From positions 1-64,000 of the forward strand of contig NZ_FRBE01000007.1 in the NCBI RefSeq assembly GCF_900142535.1: DNA of 64,000 nt. Direction: 5' to 3'. This document shows, in pieces, positions 36,118-44,201 of the stretch (positions within the stretch are counted from its first letter, which is position 1; every line of letters begins with the position of its first letter). The DNA comes from Fibrobacter sp. UWEL (lineage in GTDB: Bacteria > Fibrobacterota > Fibrobacteria > Fibrobacterales > Fibrobacteraceae). The notes beneath the pieces were generated by a model, which did not search any database, was not told the origin of the DNA, and saw only the letters and a list, made by a program, of their open reading frames with translations. The position numbers were made by a program, and so were the translations under genes.

Positions 36118-37788
36118 TTAATGGCTAAAGACCTTGATGTACTTGGCGCCATTGCGGAGGCGGCCAAGGCGTTTGCCATCTGCGGTGAAGGAGCCAGCAC
36201 CTCGGCTTCGCTCGGTGACCTTATTGCGTTCAGCGCCTCGACTAGGCTCGGCGACCTTACGGCCGATGGCATCCGGTGCGTCTTTATTTTCAAATTCGAT
36301 GTAGTCAATGTCCATCCAGTCACCGGTAACGGTAAAGCGCAGGATGTGTTCGCCCTCGGTCAGGTTCACCTTGGCGGAGACCATCTGATAGTCATCATAG
36401 TTTGCACTCTCATCATCCAGAGATGCGCCCTTGGGGACTGCAATTTCTTCCGTAATATCCTTGCCGTCCATAGACAGCTTAAAGCCGGAGGTTTCGTTAG
36501 CGGAGGCTACAGAAGCGTTCATGGTGTATTCGCCCGTTGCAGCAACGTTCACGGTGTATTCCAGCCATTCGCCTGTCTGATTATAGCCCACCACAATGCG
36601 ACCATCACTCTTCTTGTAAAGATCAACTGCGGGAGCGTCGTCCTTGCGGTAATCGCTGTCACCCTGATTTTTAGAATCCTTATCGCTGTAAGATTCGTTA
36701 CCCTTGCCTACGCCGGGAACGTCAAAGTCTTCCGCTTCAATCTTGCCAGGAATTGCATTCGCCACGCCCTTGAACGGACTCTGGGGAACAGGTTCCACAG
36801 CAACGGTATCCGTCCAGGAATATTGCATGCGGTCCACGCCGGACTGGTTCACGATTTCAAGGGTGGTATTTGCACCTTCACCAGAACGTGTGACCATGCT
36901 GTACCAGTCACCATCACGAAGGCCTACCCAGTAGAAGCTACCCATCTGCCATTCGCGCAGCTGTTCGGACATACCGCGAATGTATGCCATGAAGTAGTTG
37001 GTGGGATTAGGATCGTTATAATCCATCTTCTCGTAATGAACGCCAGCCTTGTCGCCGGGGCCCATGGCGCCGCCCCATTCCGTACAGACGGTGCGGTCAG
37101 CGTACTTGCCCACCTTTCCCTTGAAGCTATTCTTCCAGCCTTCTTCGGTGGTAATGCTCATATTCCAGAAGGTGTATTCGTGGACTGCGAAAAGGCACCC
37201 ATCAAAGCGGGGATCGTCGGCAATCTCAGGCACATTCCAAGCCAAGCCAGTACCGTCCAGCAGAATATGATCGCGAGGCACATCGGGGAAACGTTCCAGC
37301 CAGGTTGCATACAAATTACGTAACTCGTCCTTGGTATACATGTGGGGTTCGTTGAAAATTTCAAAATAGGCGTCGGAATTATCGCCGTACTGTTTGACCA
37401 CAGTGTCCCACATTTTCCACCAGTCATCCATGTTCTTGGGGCCGCTAGGCTGTGCGGGGCCCCAATAGCCAATGACCACGCGGCCGTGAGCTAAGATACC
37501 ATCGATAATTCCCTGGTAATAGCCCCATGCCGTAGAAGCGGTAGGTTCATTGATTGGAATACGCAGGCTGTTAATGCCCAGTTTTTCTACGAACTGCCCC
37601 ATAACGCGATCAGAGAGTGCGTAGGCGGATTCGTAGGTCATGTTCAAGGACATGCCCGAAAGTACCAGCACGTCGGACACAAAGTTGTCTCGCTTATCGG
37701 CCCAGTTGGTACCGCGAAACTGATTTGTAATTGCAAAAGAATTGACTGTCAAAAGTGCCGCAAGGGCTGCAGTTCTAAACATTCCCAT
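36118..37788 (-). CDS. Secreted GH5 glycoside hydrolase with CBM6
   Basis: This 556-aa enzyme has a signal peptide (1-19, cleaved near NSFA) and a GH5 (β/α)8 domain with acid/base E in 'EIFNEPHM' (about 146) and nucleophile E in 'CTEWGGA' (about 234). A CBM6 follows (about 350-500, opening 'IPGKIEAEDFDVPG'), then a linker 'VAEPSRGAERNKVTERSRGA' and a C-terminal 'FTADGKRL…KYIKVFSH' domain. The substrate is probably a β-glucan, mannan or xylan; sequence alone does not decide. AGAGGA precedes the start. The 19-bp palindrome lies 122 bp upstream. The linker contains translated repeat elements also found in the GH27 gene. Confidence 0.85.
   Translation of the reverse strand: MGMFRTAALAALLTVNSFAITNQFRGTNWADKRDNFVSDVLVLSGMSLNMTYESAYALSDRVMGQFVEKLGINSLRIPINEPTASTAWGYYQGIIDGILAHGRVVIGYWGPAQPSGPKNMDDWWKMWDTVVKQYGDNSDAYFEIFNEPHMYTKDELRNLYATWLERFPDVPRDHILLDGTGLAWNVPEIADDPRFDGCLFAVHEYTFWNMSITTEEGWKNSFKGKVGKYADRTVCTEWGGAMGPGDKAGVHYEKMDYNDPNPTNYFMAYIRGMSEQLREWQMGSFYWVGLRDGDWYSMVTRSGEGANTTLEIVNQSGVDRMQYSWTDTVAVEPVPQSPFKGVANAIPGKIEAEDFDVPGVGKGNESYSDKDSKNQGDSDYRKDDAPAVDLYKKSDGRIVVGYNQTGEWLEYTVNVAATGEYTMNASVASANETSGFKLSMDGKDITEEIAVPKGASLDDESANYDDYQMVSAKVNLTEGEHILRFTVTGDWMDIDYIEFENKDAPDAIGRKVAEPSRGAERNKVTERSRGAGSFTADGKRLGRLRNGAKYIKVFSH
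36208..36262. repeat. Translated repeat elements in the GH5 linker
   Basis: Two 'cacctcggcttcgctcggtg' / 'cgcctcgactaggctcggcg' type elements, encoding AEPSRGA and TERSRGA. Related copies lie at 37936-37965 (intergenic) and 38058-38097 (GH27 linker). Confidence 0.6.
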
Positions 37789-37873
37789 ATTTTCCTCTCA
37801 TGCGGTAACCAGCCGCAAAAAAACAACACAGAGCAACCACCACAATTATCTCTGCAATGATAAAGATACCTAC

Positions 37874-37903
37874 AAAAAAGCCCCGCAGAATCTATCTGCG
37901 AGG
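37874..37903 (-). terminator. Terminator of the GH27 gene
   Basis: CCTCGCAGA / TCTGCGGGG hairpin followed by six T on the minus strand. Confidence 0.7.
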
Positions 37904-37909
37904 AAGTTT

Positions 37910-37928
37910 TGTGGACGTTTTATCCAAG
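37910..37928. promoter_or_regulatory. Shared palindrome, site 1 (upstream of GH5)
   Basis: TGTGGAC-GTTTT-ATCCAAG matches the consensus core GGAY-N5-RTCC. It lies 122 bp upstream of the GH5 start, just after the GH27 terminator. Confidence 0.6.
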
Positions 37929-37972
37929 AAGCGTTTCGGCACCTCGGCGATGCTCGGTGACCTTTGGGGTGC

Positions 37973-39856
37973 TTAGCGGGTAAAGACCTTGATGTGCTTA
38001 GCTCCGCTGTGGAGGCTGTTCAGGCGCTTGCCATTTACAGTGAACTTGCTCTGGGCACCTCGGCTTTGCACAGCGCCTCGGCTAGGCTCGGCGACCTTAC
38101 TGCCAATGGCGTCCTTACATTCGACGCCTCCGCAAGTTTCTGCACAATGAGATCCATCCTCTTCACAATTAGACGTTACGAAGGTGATGTAGTCAATGTC
38201 CATCCAGTCGCCAGTGACGGTGAAGCGCAAGATGTGTTCACCCTTTGTCAGATTCACAGCTGCTTGAACCTTTTGGAAATCATCGTAATTGTCTTCGCCT
38301 TCGCCCTTGGGGACTGCGATTTCTTCCGTAATATCCTTGCCATCCATAGACAGCTTGAAGCTGGAAGTTTCATTGGCGGAAGCAACTGCGGCAAACATAG
38401 TGTATTCGCCGGTTTCAGCAACGTTCACGGAGTATTCCAGCCATTCGCCAGCCTGATTGTAGCCCACCACGATCTTGCCGCCATCCTTTTCGTACAGGTC
38501 AACGCCGGTGCCCTTGCGGTAATCGGAATTGCCATGGTTTTCGGAATCCTTTTCGTTGTAGGTGGTATTGCCTGCGCCGACACCGTTAATATCGAAGTCC
38601 TCCGCTTCAATCTTGCCCGGAATAGCCCAGGCCTTACCGCCAAAGGGTTCGCGGGGAACCGGCTTGAGAATCAAGCGCAACAGCACGGAACCGTGTGCAG
38701 GAACTTCAGCAGATACGCTGGACTTTGCACCAAGATCCTTCTTCTGCCAGGCATCGCGAACTTCCACTTCGCCAGTAACGCCAATATCAGCAAAGTTGCA
38801 TTCGATGGTCTGGGGAGAAGTATTGTCGTTGAGGAGAGCCACAGCGATGTCGCCATTCTTCAAAGGCTTAGTCCAAATCTGCTTTCCATCCTTATTGGAA
38901 ATGCGATGGCCCTGAACGCCTAGGGAATCCTGGTTGATGGCAATCATATCCTTATTCAGGTAAAGGTCCTTGACCTGAGTAGACATCTTACGAACATCGG
39001 AACTGATCATGATAGGTGCGGCCATGATGGACCACATAGTCATCTGGGATTTCTGTTCTTCGTAGGTCAGCTTGCTATTGTCCACTTCGAGCATGTCCGG
39101 GTCGTTCCATTTGCCGGGCTTTGCAATTTCCCAATACTTGTTGTTGGCATCGATAATCTCGTAAATGCCGCGATACCAGGAGGTGGATCTCCATTCGGGA
39201 CCAATATCAAAAGTGGTACGCCACAGGTGAGCGATTTTCGGCATCCAGTCCTTATATTCCCAGGCGCAAATGCTGAACACGATGTCGCGTCCGGAATTGC
39301 GGAGCGCCTTGGACATACGGGTGTAATCTTCTTCCTGGTTGGAATTAGGTGCGGGGTCACAGTTATCGTACTTCAGGTAGTCTACGCCCCATTCGGCGAA
39401 CTTCTTGGCGTCCTGTTCTTCGTGCATGTAGGAGCCGTTTTCGCTGTCCCACTTGGAGTTGTAATGATGGCAGGTACGTTTACCGCGGTCGCCATAAACG
39501 CCAAACTTCAATCCCTTGGCGTGAATGTAATCGGCCAGAGCCTTCATGCCGCTGGGGAATGTAGTCGGGTGATTCTGGAGGTCACCATTGGCGTCACGCT
39601 TGGTATGCATCCAGTTGTCATCCAGATTCAGGTAGATGTAGCCCGCGTCGCGGAGACCCGAGGTCACCATTGCGTCGGCAACTTCCTTGATCTGATTTTC
39701 GTTGATGTTTTCATGGAATACGTTCCAGCTGTTCCAACCCAACGGGGGCGTAAGCACCAAACTGTCGGGATGGGCATTTGCAGTTGCTGCAAATCCGAGG
39801 GTTGCAAGTGCGGCAGCGGCGAAAACGCGGCTGGAAACGCGAGATTTCTTTGACAT
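37973..39856 (-). CDS. Secreted GH27 α-galactosidase with CBM6
   Basis: Removes α-1,6-galactose from galactomannan or galacto-oligosaccharides. The 627-aa protein has a signal peptide (1-28, 'ATANA'), a GH27 domain opening 'LTPPLGWNSWNVF' with nucleophile D in 'YLKYDNC' (about 160) and acid/base D in 'RTTFDIGPEW' (about 213), and a C-terminal antiparallel β domain. A CBM6 (about 410-560) is followed by a linker with 'VAEPSRGAVQSRGA' and the tail 'FTVNGKRL…KHIKVFTR'. The tail is close to that of the adjacent GH5 protein. AGGAG precedes the start. Confidence 0.92.
   Translation of the reverse strand: MSKKSRVSSRVFAAAALATLGFAATANAHPDSLVLTPPLGWNSWNVFHENINENQIKEVADAMVTSGLRDAGYIYLNLDDNWMHTKRDANGDLQNHPTTFPSGMKALADYIHAKGLKFGVYGDRGKRTCHHYNSKWDSENGSYMHEEQDAKKFAEWGVDYLKYDNCDPAPNSNQEEDYTRMSKALRNSGRDIVFSICAWEYKDWMPKIAHLWRTTFDIGPEWRSTSWYRGIYEIIDANNKYWEIAKPGKWNDPDMLEVDNSKLTYEEQKSQMTMWSIMAAPIMISSDVRKMSTQVKDLYLNKDMIAINQDSLGVQGHRISNKDGKQIWTKPLKNGDIAVALLNDNTSPQTIECNFADIGVTGEVEVRDAWQKKDLGAKSSVSAEVPAHGSVLLRLILKPVPREPFGGKAWAIPGKIEAEDFDINGVGAGNTTYNEKDSENHGNSDYRKGTGVDLYEKDGGKIVVGYNQAGEWLEYSVNVAETGEYTMFAAVASANETSSFKLSMDGKDITEEIAVPKGEGEDNYDDFQKVQAAVNLTKGEHILRFTVTGDWMDIDYITFVTSNCEEDGSHCAETCGGVECKDAIGSKVAEPSRGAVQSRGAQSKFTVNGKRLNSLHSGAKHIKVFTR
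38058..38097. repeat. Translated repeat elements in the GH27 linker
   Basis: Elements 'ggcacctcggctttgc' and 'gcgcctcggctaggctcggc' encode QSRGAQS and VAEPSRGA, the same family as at 36208. A third copy (37936-37965) lies just beyond the stop codon. Confidence 0.6.
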
Positions 39857-39930
39857 CTTTATACTCCTGATTTCTTTCCTCTAAAACTACCTTTTGCATT
39901 TAAAAGGTTCCAGCCCATCTTACAACCTTT

Positions 39931-39949
39931 CATTGACATATTTACAACG
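39931..39949. promoter_or_regulatory. Weak candidate palindrome upstream of GH27
   Basis: CATTGAC-ATATT-TACAACG matches the left half of the shared palindrome but not the right. It is 75 bp upstream of the GH27 start. Confidence 0.25.
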
Positions 39950-39951
39950 GC

Positions 39952-41454
39952 TTATTTTCCAACATGAACCTTCTTGAAGGTACTGCCAGAGCGGACCATG
40001 TATACGCCGGACTTCTTGACGAGAGCCTTCGCCTTATCCTGAAGTTCCATGGAATTGCTGGCGCGGAACTTGCCCAGGAATTCGCCCGACAGAGAATAAA
40101 TGCTGTACTGACGGGATGCCAGGGCGGCACCATTTAACGAACTTCCAATCACTTGCGCTTGTTCCGGTGCGGAAATCTTTTTAATGCTTACATTGTCCAG
40201 CGTCATGTTCACTGCATCGGAGCCAGCATTGAAGCTGAGGCGGCTGTTAGTATCCGTAGCGGCGGTCATCTGGAACTGGAATGTGTAAGTCTTGGCGCTG
40301 GTGCCAATATCGAAATTCTGCTTTTCCGCCAGGTAGCTAGCCCAAGGATCCTCGTGCTGTTCCACGTTCACTTCCAGCTTGCGGGCGGCAGCGGCGCTTG
40401 CGTCAAAGCTGATTTCGTACCACTGGTCTTTTTCCAGATGGAGGTTATGCTGGATCAGCTGCACGGTGTAGGGCTGAGCGCCCACTGCAGAAATATTGAA
40501 GTTGTAGGCGCCATCTTTGACCGCGCCGGTAGCGGAAGCATCACCATGGGTCTGCAAGGTCCAGGCATTTGCCGTAGAGTCAAAGCCGCCATTATAAATT
40601 TCATCGCGGTTGGTGGGTTCAACAAAAGGCGGCTCGATGGACGGATCCGCAGTAGCGCCATCCAGAGAGAAGCGCTTTACGAAATTCCAGATTTCGTCGG
40701 AGGTGTTGACGCTGGCCAAGTCCATAGAGTACCAGTGGCCCTTACCTGCAATAGTCATCAGGCGGACTTCGCTATTATCCTTACAGCCGGTCCACACTTC
40801 CAGAGAAGCCTGAGATGAGGTGCGCCCCACCGGGTACTGGGAAATCTTTTCGGACGCGCCGCAGCCTTCGTAATTTGCCCATTTTTTCACATAGTCGGCG
40901 CCACCGCTATAGCCCACCACATCATCGGTTGTTCCATGAGTGTGGATAATGGGCATCATGCGCTTGCTTGAGGCGCCGGCACCAAAAGGATATCCCGAGC
41001 AAGGGGCGATTGCCGCGATCATGTCGCCCATCTTGTTGGCAGCGTGATAACTCATCATGCCGCCCATGGAAAATCCGGAAACGTACACGCGCTTCTTGTC
41101 GATACCGTACTTGGTATTCATCTCGCTGATGATGGCCTTCAGGAAGTTCACGTCCTTATCGCCGGAAATATCCCAGGACTTATTCTCACCATTGGGAAAA
41201 ACCACCACAAAACGGGCGGTATCTGCAATTTCTTCCCACTTGGCGGCATCGTGCTGGTACTTTGCATCCTGATTCATGCCATGCATCTGGATAATCAGGG
41301 GACGATCCTTCTCGATATTAGTAGGCGCATAAACCATCATATTTCGATTGGAACCGTTAACATTCAGATTCTGAGTCTGAACAGAGGCGCAAAAGCCGCT
41401 AGTTGCGACAGCAGAAAAGACAGCAGCAGCTGTCAAAAGTTTTCTACAAAACAT
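39952..41454 (-). CDS. Secreted CE1-like carbohydrate esterase with CBM4/9-type module
   Basis: An α/β-hydrolase of the feruloyl/acetyl-xylan esterase (LpqC/PHB depolymerase-like) type, removing ester side groups from hemicellulose. After a signal peptide (1-22) come the oxyanion region 'IIQMHGMNQ', the nucleophile in GFSMGG (about 128), D in 'HGTTDDVVGY' (about 175) and H in 'GKGHWYS' (about 238). A CBM_4_9-like β-sandwich ('IYNGGFDSTANAW…MTLDNVSIKK', about 285-440) and a C-terminal 'YSLSGEFLGKF…SGVYMVRSG' domain follow. The start at 41454 is chosen for AGGAG 6 nt upstream. It is the only esterase here without CBM6. Confidence 0.85.
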   Translation of the reverse strand: MFCRKLLTAAAVFSAVATSGFCASVQTQNLNVNGSNRNMMVYAPTNIEKDRPLIIQMHGMNQDAKYQHDAAKWEEIADTARFVVVFPNGENKSWDISGDKDVNFLKAIISEMNTKYGIDKKRVYVSGFSMGGMMSYHAANKMGDMIAAIAPCSGYPFGAGASSKRMMPIIHTHGTTDDVVGYSGGADYVKKWANYEGCGASEKISQYPVGRTSSQASLEVWTGCKDNSEVRLMTIAGKGHWYSMDLASVNTSDEIWNFVKRFSLDGATADPSIEPPFVEPTNRDEIYNGGFDSTANAWTLQTHGDASATGAVKDGAYNFNISAVGAQPYTVQLIQHNLHLEKDQWYEISFDASAAAARKLEVNVEQHEDPWASYLAEKQNFDIGTSAKTYTFQFQMTAATDTNSRLSFNAGSDAVNMTLDNVSIKKISAPEQAQVIGSSLNGAALASRQYSIYSLSGEFLGKFRASNSMELQDKAKALVKKSGVYMVRSGSTFKKVHVGK

Positions 41455-41550
41455 CCCATTCTCCTTAATAATGGAACCAGACACCACTCCAGTTCCTGCT
41501 ATCCTAAAACTATACCCCGCAGGAGAAAATAAGCAAGTAATAAAGAAAAA

Positions 41551-41573
41551 CCTATGGACGAAATGTCCATAGG
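41551..41573. promoter_or_regulatory. Shared palindrome, site 2 (upstream of the CE1-like esterase)
   Basis: Perfect 9-bp arms CCTATGGAC / GTCCATAGG around a 5-nt centre GAAAT, 97 bp upstream of the start codon. Confidence 0.75.
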
Positions 41574-41640
41574 ATTCCCGAATTTGCCACTAGATCCGTC
41601 CAGATTTCTTTGAGTAGGAAGCTCCGCTTCCACTCAAACA

Positions 41641-41692
41641 AAAAAAGGCATGCTAAACAGGCAAAAGCCTGTGAAAGCATAGCCTTTTTTTC
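41641..41692. terminator. Nested bidirectional terminator after GH43 (A)
   Basis: A7-GGC…GCC-T7 enclosing ATGCT/AGCAT and ACAGGC-AAAA-GCCTGT stems. A related structure occurs at 53264-53318. Confidence 0.75.
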
Positions 41693-41739
41693 GGGGTTCC
41701 AAGGGGCAGAGCCCCTTGCGTCTTATTAACCCCCTTGCG

Positions 41740-44061
41740 TTATCTTACGTTCACCTTGTGCAGGAGACCGCCGGAGACGGGCTTCACGATGTACACGCCG
41801 TTGCTCTTGACGAACTGGCGGGTAGCATTCACGATGTCCATACCGTTGGAACGGATCATGCCCAGCATATGGCCCTTCAGGTCAAACACGCGGTAGTTCT
41901 GCACGCCACGTTCTTCAGCGAACTTGACCAGACCAATACCATCAGGATTCTGAGGATCTTCCGTCTTGATGGGAGCGGGGTCAGTAGCGTCCTTGCCTTC
42001 GGCGAAGTTGAAGTAGTCAATGTCGAACCAGTCTGCAGTTGCAGTGAATCGCAGGATGTGTTCGCCAGCGGGCAGGGTCACGTTAGCCTTTACCTTGCTG
42101 TAGTCATCAAAATTCTGGGCGGAATCGCCAGCAGCCTTATTAGCCTTAGGAACGGTAATTTCGTCGGTCAGGTCCTTGCCATCCAGAGACAGCTTGAAGC
42201 TAGAGCCGCCATCGGATGCAACTGCGGCAAACATAGTGTAATCGCCAGCCTTAGCCACGTTGATGGTGTATTCCAGCCATTCGTCCTTCTGGATATAGCC
42301 CACCACAATGCGGTCGCCGGACTTCACGTACAGATCCACCGGGGTATCCTTACGGTAGTCGCTGTCGCCCTTATTGTCGGAATCGCCATCGCTGTAAGAG
42401 GGGCCGCCCTTGCCCTTACCCGGATCGTCGAAGTCTTCTGCTTCGATCTGGCCAGGAATTGCCCACGGAGTCTGGGTTGCGTTATGAGCAGTTTGAGGAA
42501 CCGGTTCTGCAGCAGCGTTATCCAGGTAAATTTCGTCGTTTTCGTTGTCGCCCACCTTGAACCAGTCAAAGGCAGCGGTACCGCCAGCAGTCTTCTTCGC
42601 GAAGTTGAACAGGCCGAAACGGTAACCCACGAACATGCCCAAGGTGTAGGGCAACTTCAGTTCGTTACCGATCTGGGTCCAGCTGGAGCCATTAAGGCTA
42701 TAGTAGAACTTTGCTCTGTCCTTGGTAAAATCAAAGTCAATGCGGAAGTAGGCTTCGTCACCGTTAATGGCAACACTCTTGAGCTTGTATTCACGTTCGT
42801 AGTAAACCACTTCAAAGCTATTGCCGGACTTTTCGAGAGCCACAAAGCCCAGGGAGTCAGCCAAGGCAACCAAGCCAGCTACGTCACCATCCTTCATGTC
42901 CTTGCCGCTCACCAGAGTACGGCCAGAGCACTTGGGACCATAGGTACGCTGGGTCAGGGTATTCTTTGCAGTGTAGAGCTTGCTATCGGTACGGCCAGTA
43001 GTAATTCTTAACTTGCCATCCTTCAGGGCCCAATTCTTGTTATCGGGATTGTGGTTCCACTGCCATTCCAGGGGAAGTTCATCGCCATCGAAATCGTCGG
43101 AAGTCACCATGCCGTAGCCGGGATCCACTTCGTTTTCAAGGTTAAGAGTAGCAGGAGCGGCGCCGCCCACAACAGTAGGCCAGCCATCCTTCCATTCCAC
43201 TTCCATCAGGTAGGGAATACGGCCAATGCCACCGCTGTCGCGGAACAGGTAAGCATACCACTTGCCGGCATCAGTCTGGAAGATACTGCCCTGAGCCACA
43301 CCATTCTTCTGCAGGAATACCTTGCCAGAATAGCCGCCCATCAGCTTGTCGGAACGGAACACCAGTTCAGTACGGCAAGGGCCATACCAGCTAATGCCAA
43401 ACAGATAGTACTTGCCGTCCACCTTTTCCATGTGGGCGCCTTCGAGAGCAACAATGTAGCTGCTTGTACCAGAAGTTTGGTTACGCAAAGATTCGCTCAC
43501 CAATACGGTAGAGCCACCATCCGGACCAGAAAGGTCTGCTTTCAGCTTTACGATGTTCAGCTGACCACCACCATAAATCACGTAAGCGCTGCCATCATCG
43601 TCCATAAAGAAGCTGGGGTCATGATAGAACGGCAGCTGCTTTTCTACAAAGGGGCCGTTTTCAATATCGTCGGTAATATAAAGATGAGTCTTGTTGGTGG
43701 TATAAGATGGAGTCAGAATGTACCACTTGCCCTTGTGATAACGAATGGCAGAAGCCCAGGAACCCTTACCATAGGCATTTTCGCCGCCTTCAAGGTTCAT
43801 CTTGTTGTTATTGACCAAGGTCTGGTAGGCGTAATTGACGGTACGCCAGTTGGAAAGATCCGTAGACTTCATGATAGGTACGCCAGGTGCATAATGCATG
43901 GTGGTACTGACCATGTAGTAGTTGTCGCCCTCACCCTTTGCGATGCAAAGGTCCGGCACGTCGGAATAAATCCACGGATTTGAAACGGTTGCTGCGGAAG
44001 CGGCGCCAACGAATGCGGCACCCAGAACAGCGCTCTTCACAAAATTTCTAAACAATCCCAT
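41740..44061 (-). CDS. Secreted GH43 β-xylosidase/arabinofuranosidase with CBM6 (A)
   Basis: This enzyme of about 773 aa has a signal peptide (…AAFVGAASAA) and a five-bladed GH43 domain: D in 'SDVPDLCIAKG' (about 42), D in 'FYHDPSFFMDDDG' (about 150) and acid E in 'ALEGAHMEKVDG' (about 210). A GH43_C2-type β-sandwich follows (about 330-530, 'DDFDGDELPLEWQWNHNPD'), then a CBM6 (about 555-690) and the 'VFDLKGHMLGMIRS…VYIVK' tail. The subfamily looks like GH43_12, which would fit arabinofuranosidase/xylosidase action on arabinoxylan; this is inferred. The start at 44061 follows AGGAG. The shared palindrome lies 95 bp upstream. Confidence 0.88.
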   Translation of the reverse strand: MGLFRNFVKSAVLGAAFVGAASAATVSNPWIYSDVPDLCIAKGEGDNYYMVSTTMHYAPGVPIMKSTDLSNWRTVNYAYQTLVNNNKMNLEGGENAYGKGSWASAIRYHKGKWYILTPSYTTNKTHLYITDDIENGPFVEKQLPFYHDPSFFMDDDGSAYVIYGGGQLNIVKLKADLSGPDGGSTVLVSESLRNQTSGTSSYIVALEGAHMEKVDGKYYLFGISWYGPCRTELVFRSDKLMGGYSGKVFLQKNGVAQGSIFQTDAGKWYAYLFRDSGGIGRIPYLMEVEWKDGWPTVVGGAAPATLNLENEVDPGYGMVTSDDFDGDELPLEWQWNHNPDNKNWALKDGKLRITTGRTDSKLYTAKNTLTQRTYGPKCSGRTLVSGKDMKDGDVAGLVALADSLGFVALEKSGNSFEVVYYEREYKLKSVAINGDEAYFRIDFDFTKDRAKFYYSLNGSSWTQIGNELKLPYTLGMFVGYRFGLFNFAKKTAGGTAAFDWFKVGDNENDEIYLDNAAAEPVPQTAHNATQTPWAIPGQIEAEDFDDPGKGKGGPSYSDGDSDNKGDSDYRKDTPVDLYVKSGDRIVVGYIQKDEWLEYTINVAKAGDYTMFAAVASDGGSSFKLSLDGKDLTDEITVPKANKAAGDSAQNFDDYSKVKANVTLPAGEHILRFTATADWFDIDYFNFAEGKDATDPAPIKTEDPQNPDGIGLVKFAEERGVQNYRVFDLKGHMLGMIRSNGMDIVNATRQFVKSNGVYIVKPVSGGLLHKVNVR

Positions 44062-44155
44062 AAGGACTCCTTTTACAGGGTACACCACACCCCGTTTCCT
44101 TTTTCATAAAGATACCCACAAATAAGAATGACATTCTACCAATAAAAACATGTTT

Positions 44156-44174
44156 CATTGATAAAATGTCAATG
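44156..44174. promoter_or_regulatory. Shared palindrome, site 3 (upstream of GH43 A)
   Basis: CATTGAT-AAAAT-GTCAATG, arms matching at 6 of 7 positions, 95 bp upstream of the start. Confidence 0.65.
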
Positions 44175-44201
44175 GGGTGTTTGAATAAGATTTGTGTTTT
44201 G

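Noticed and set aside
39931-39949. A ninth copy of the shared palindrome at GH27
   Set aside because: Only the left half fits; the right half (TACAACG) does not, so it is not counted in the regulon set.
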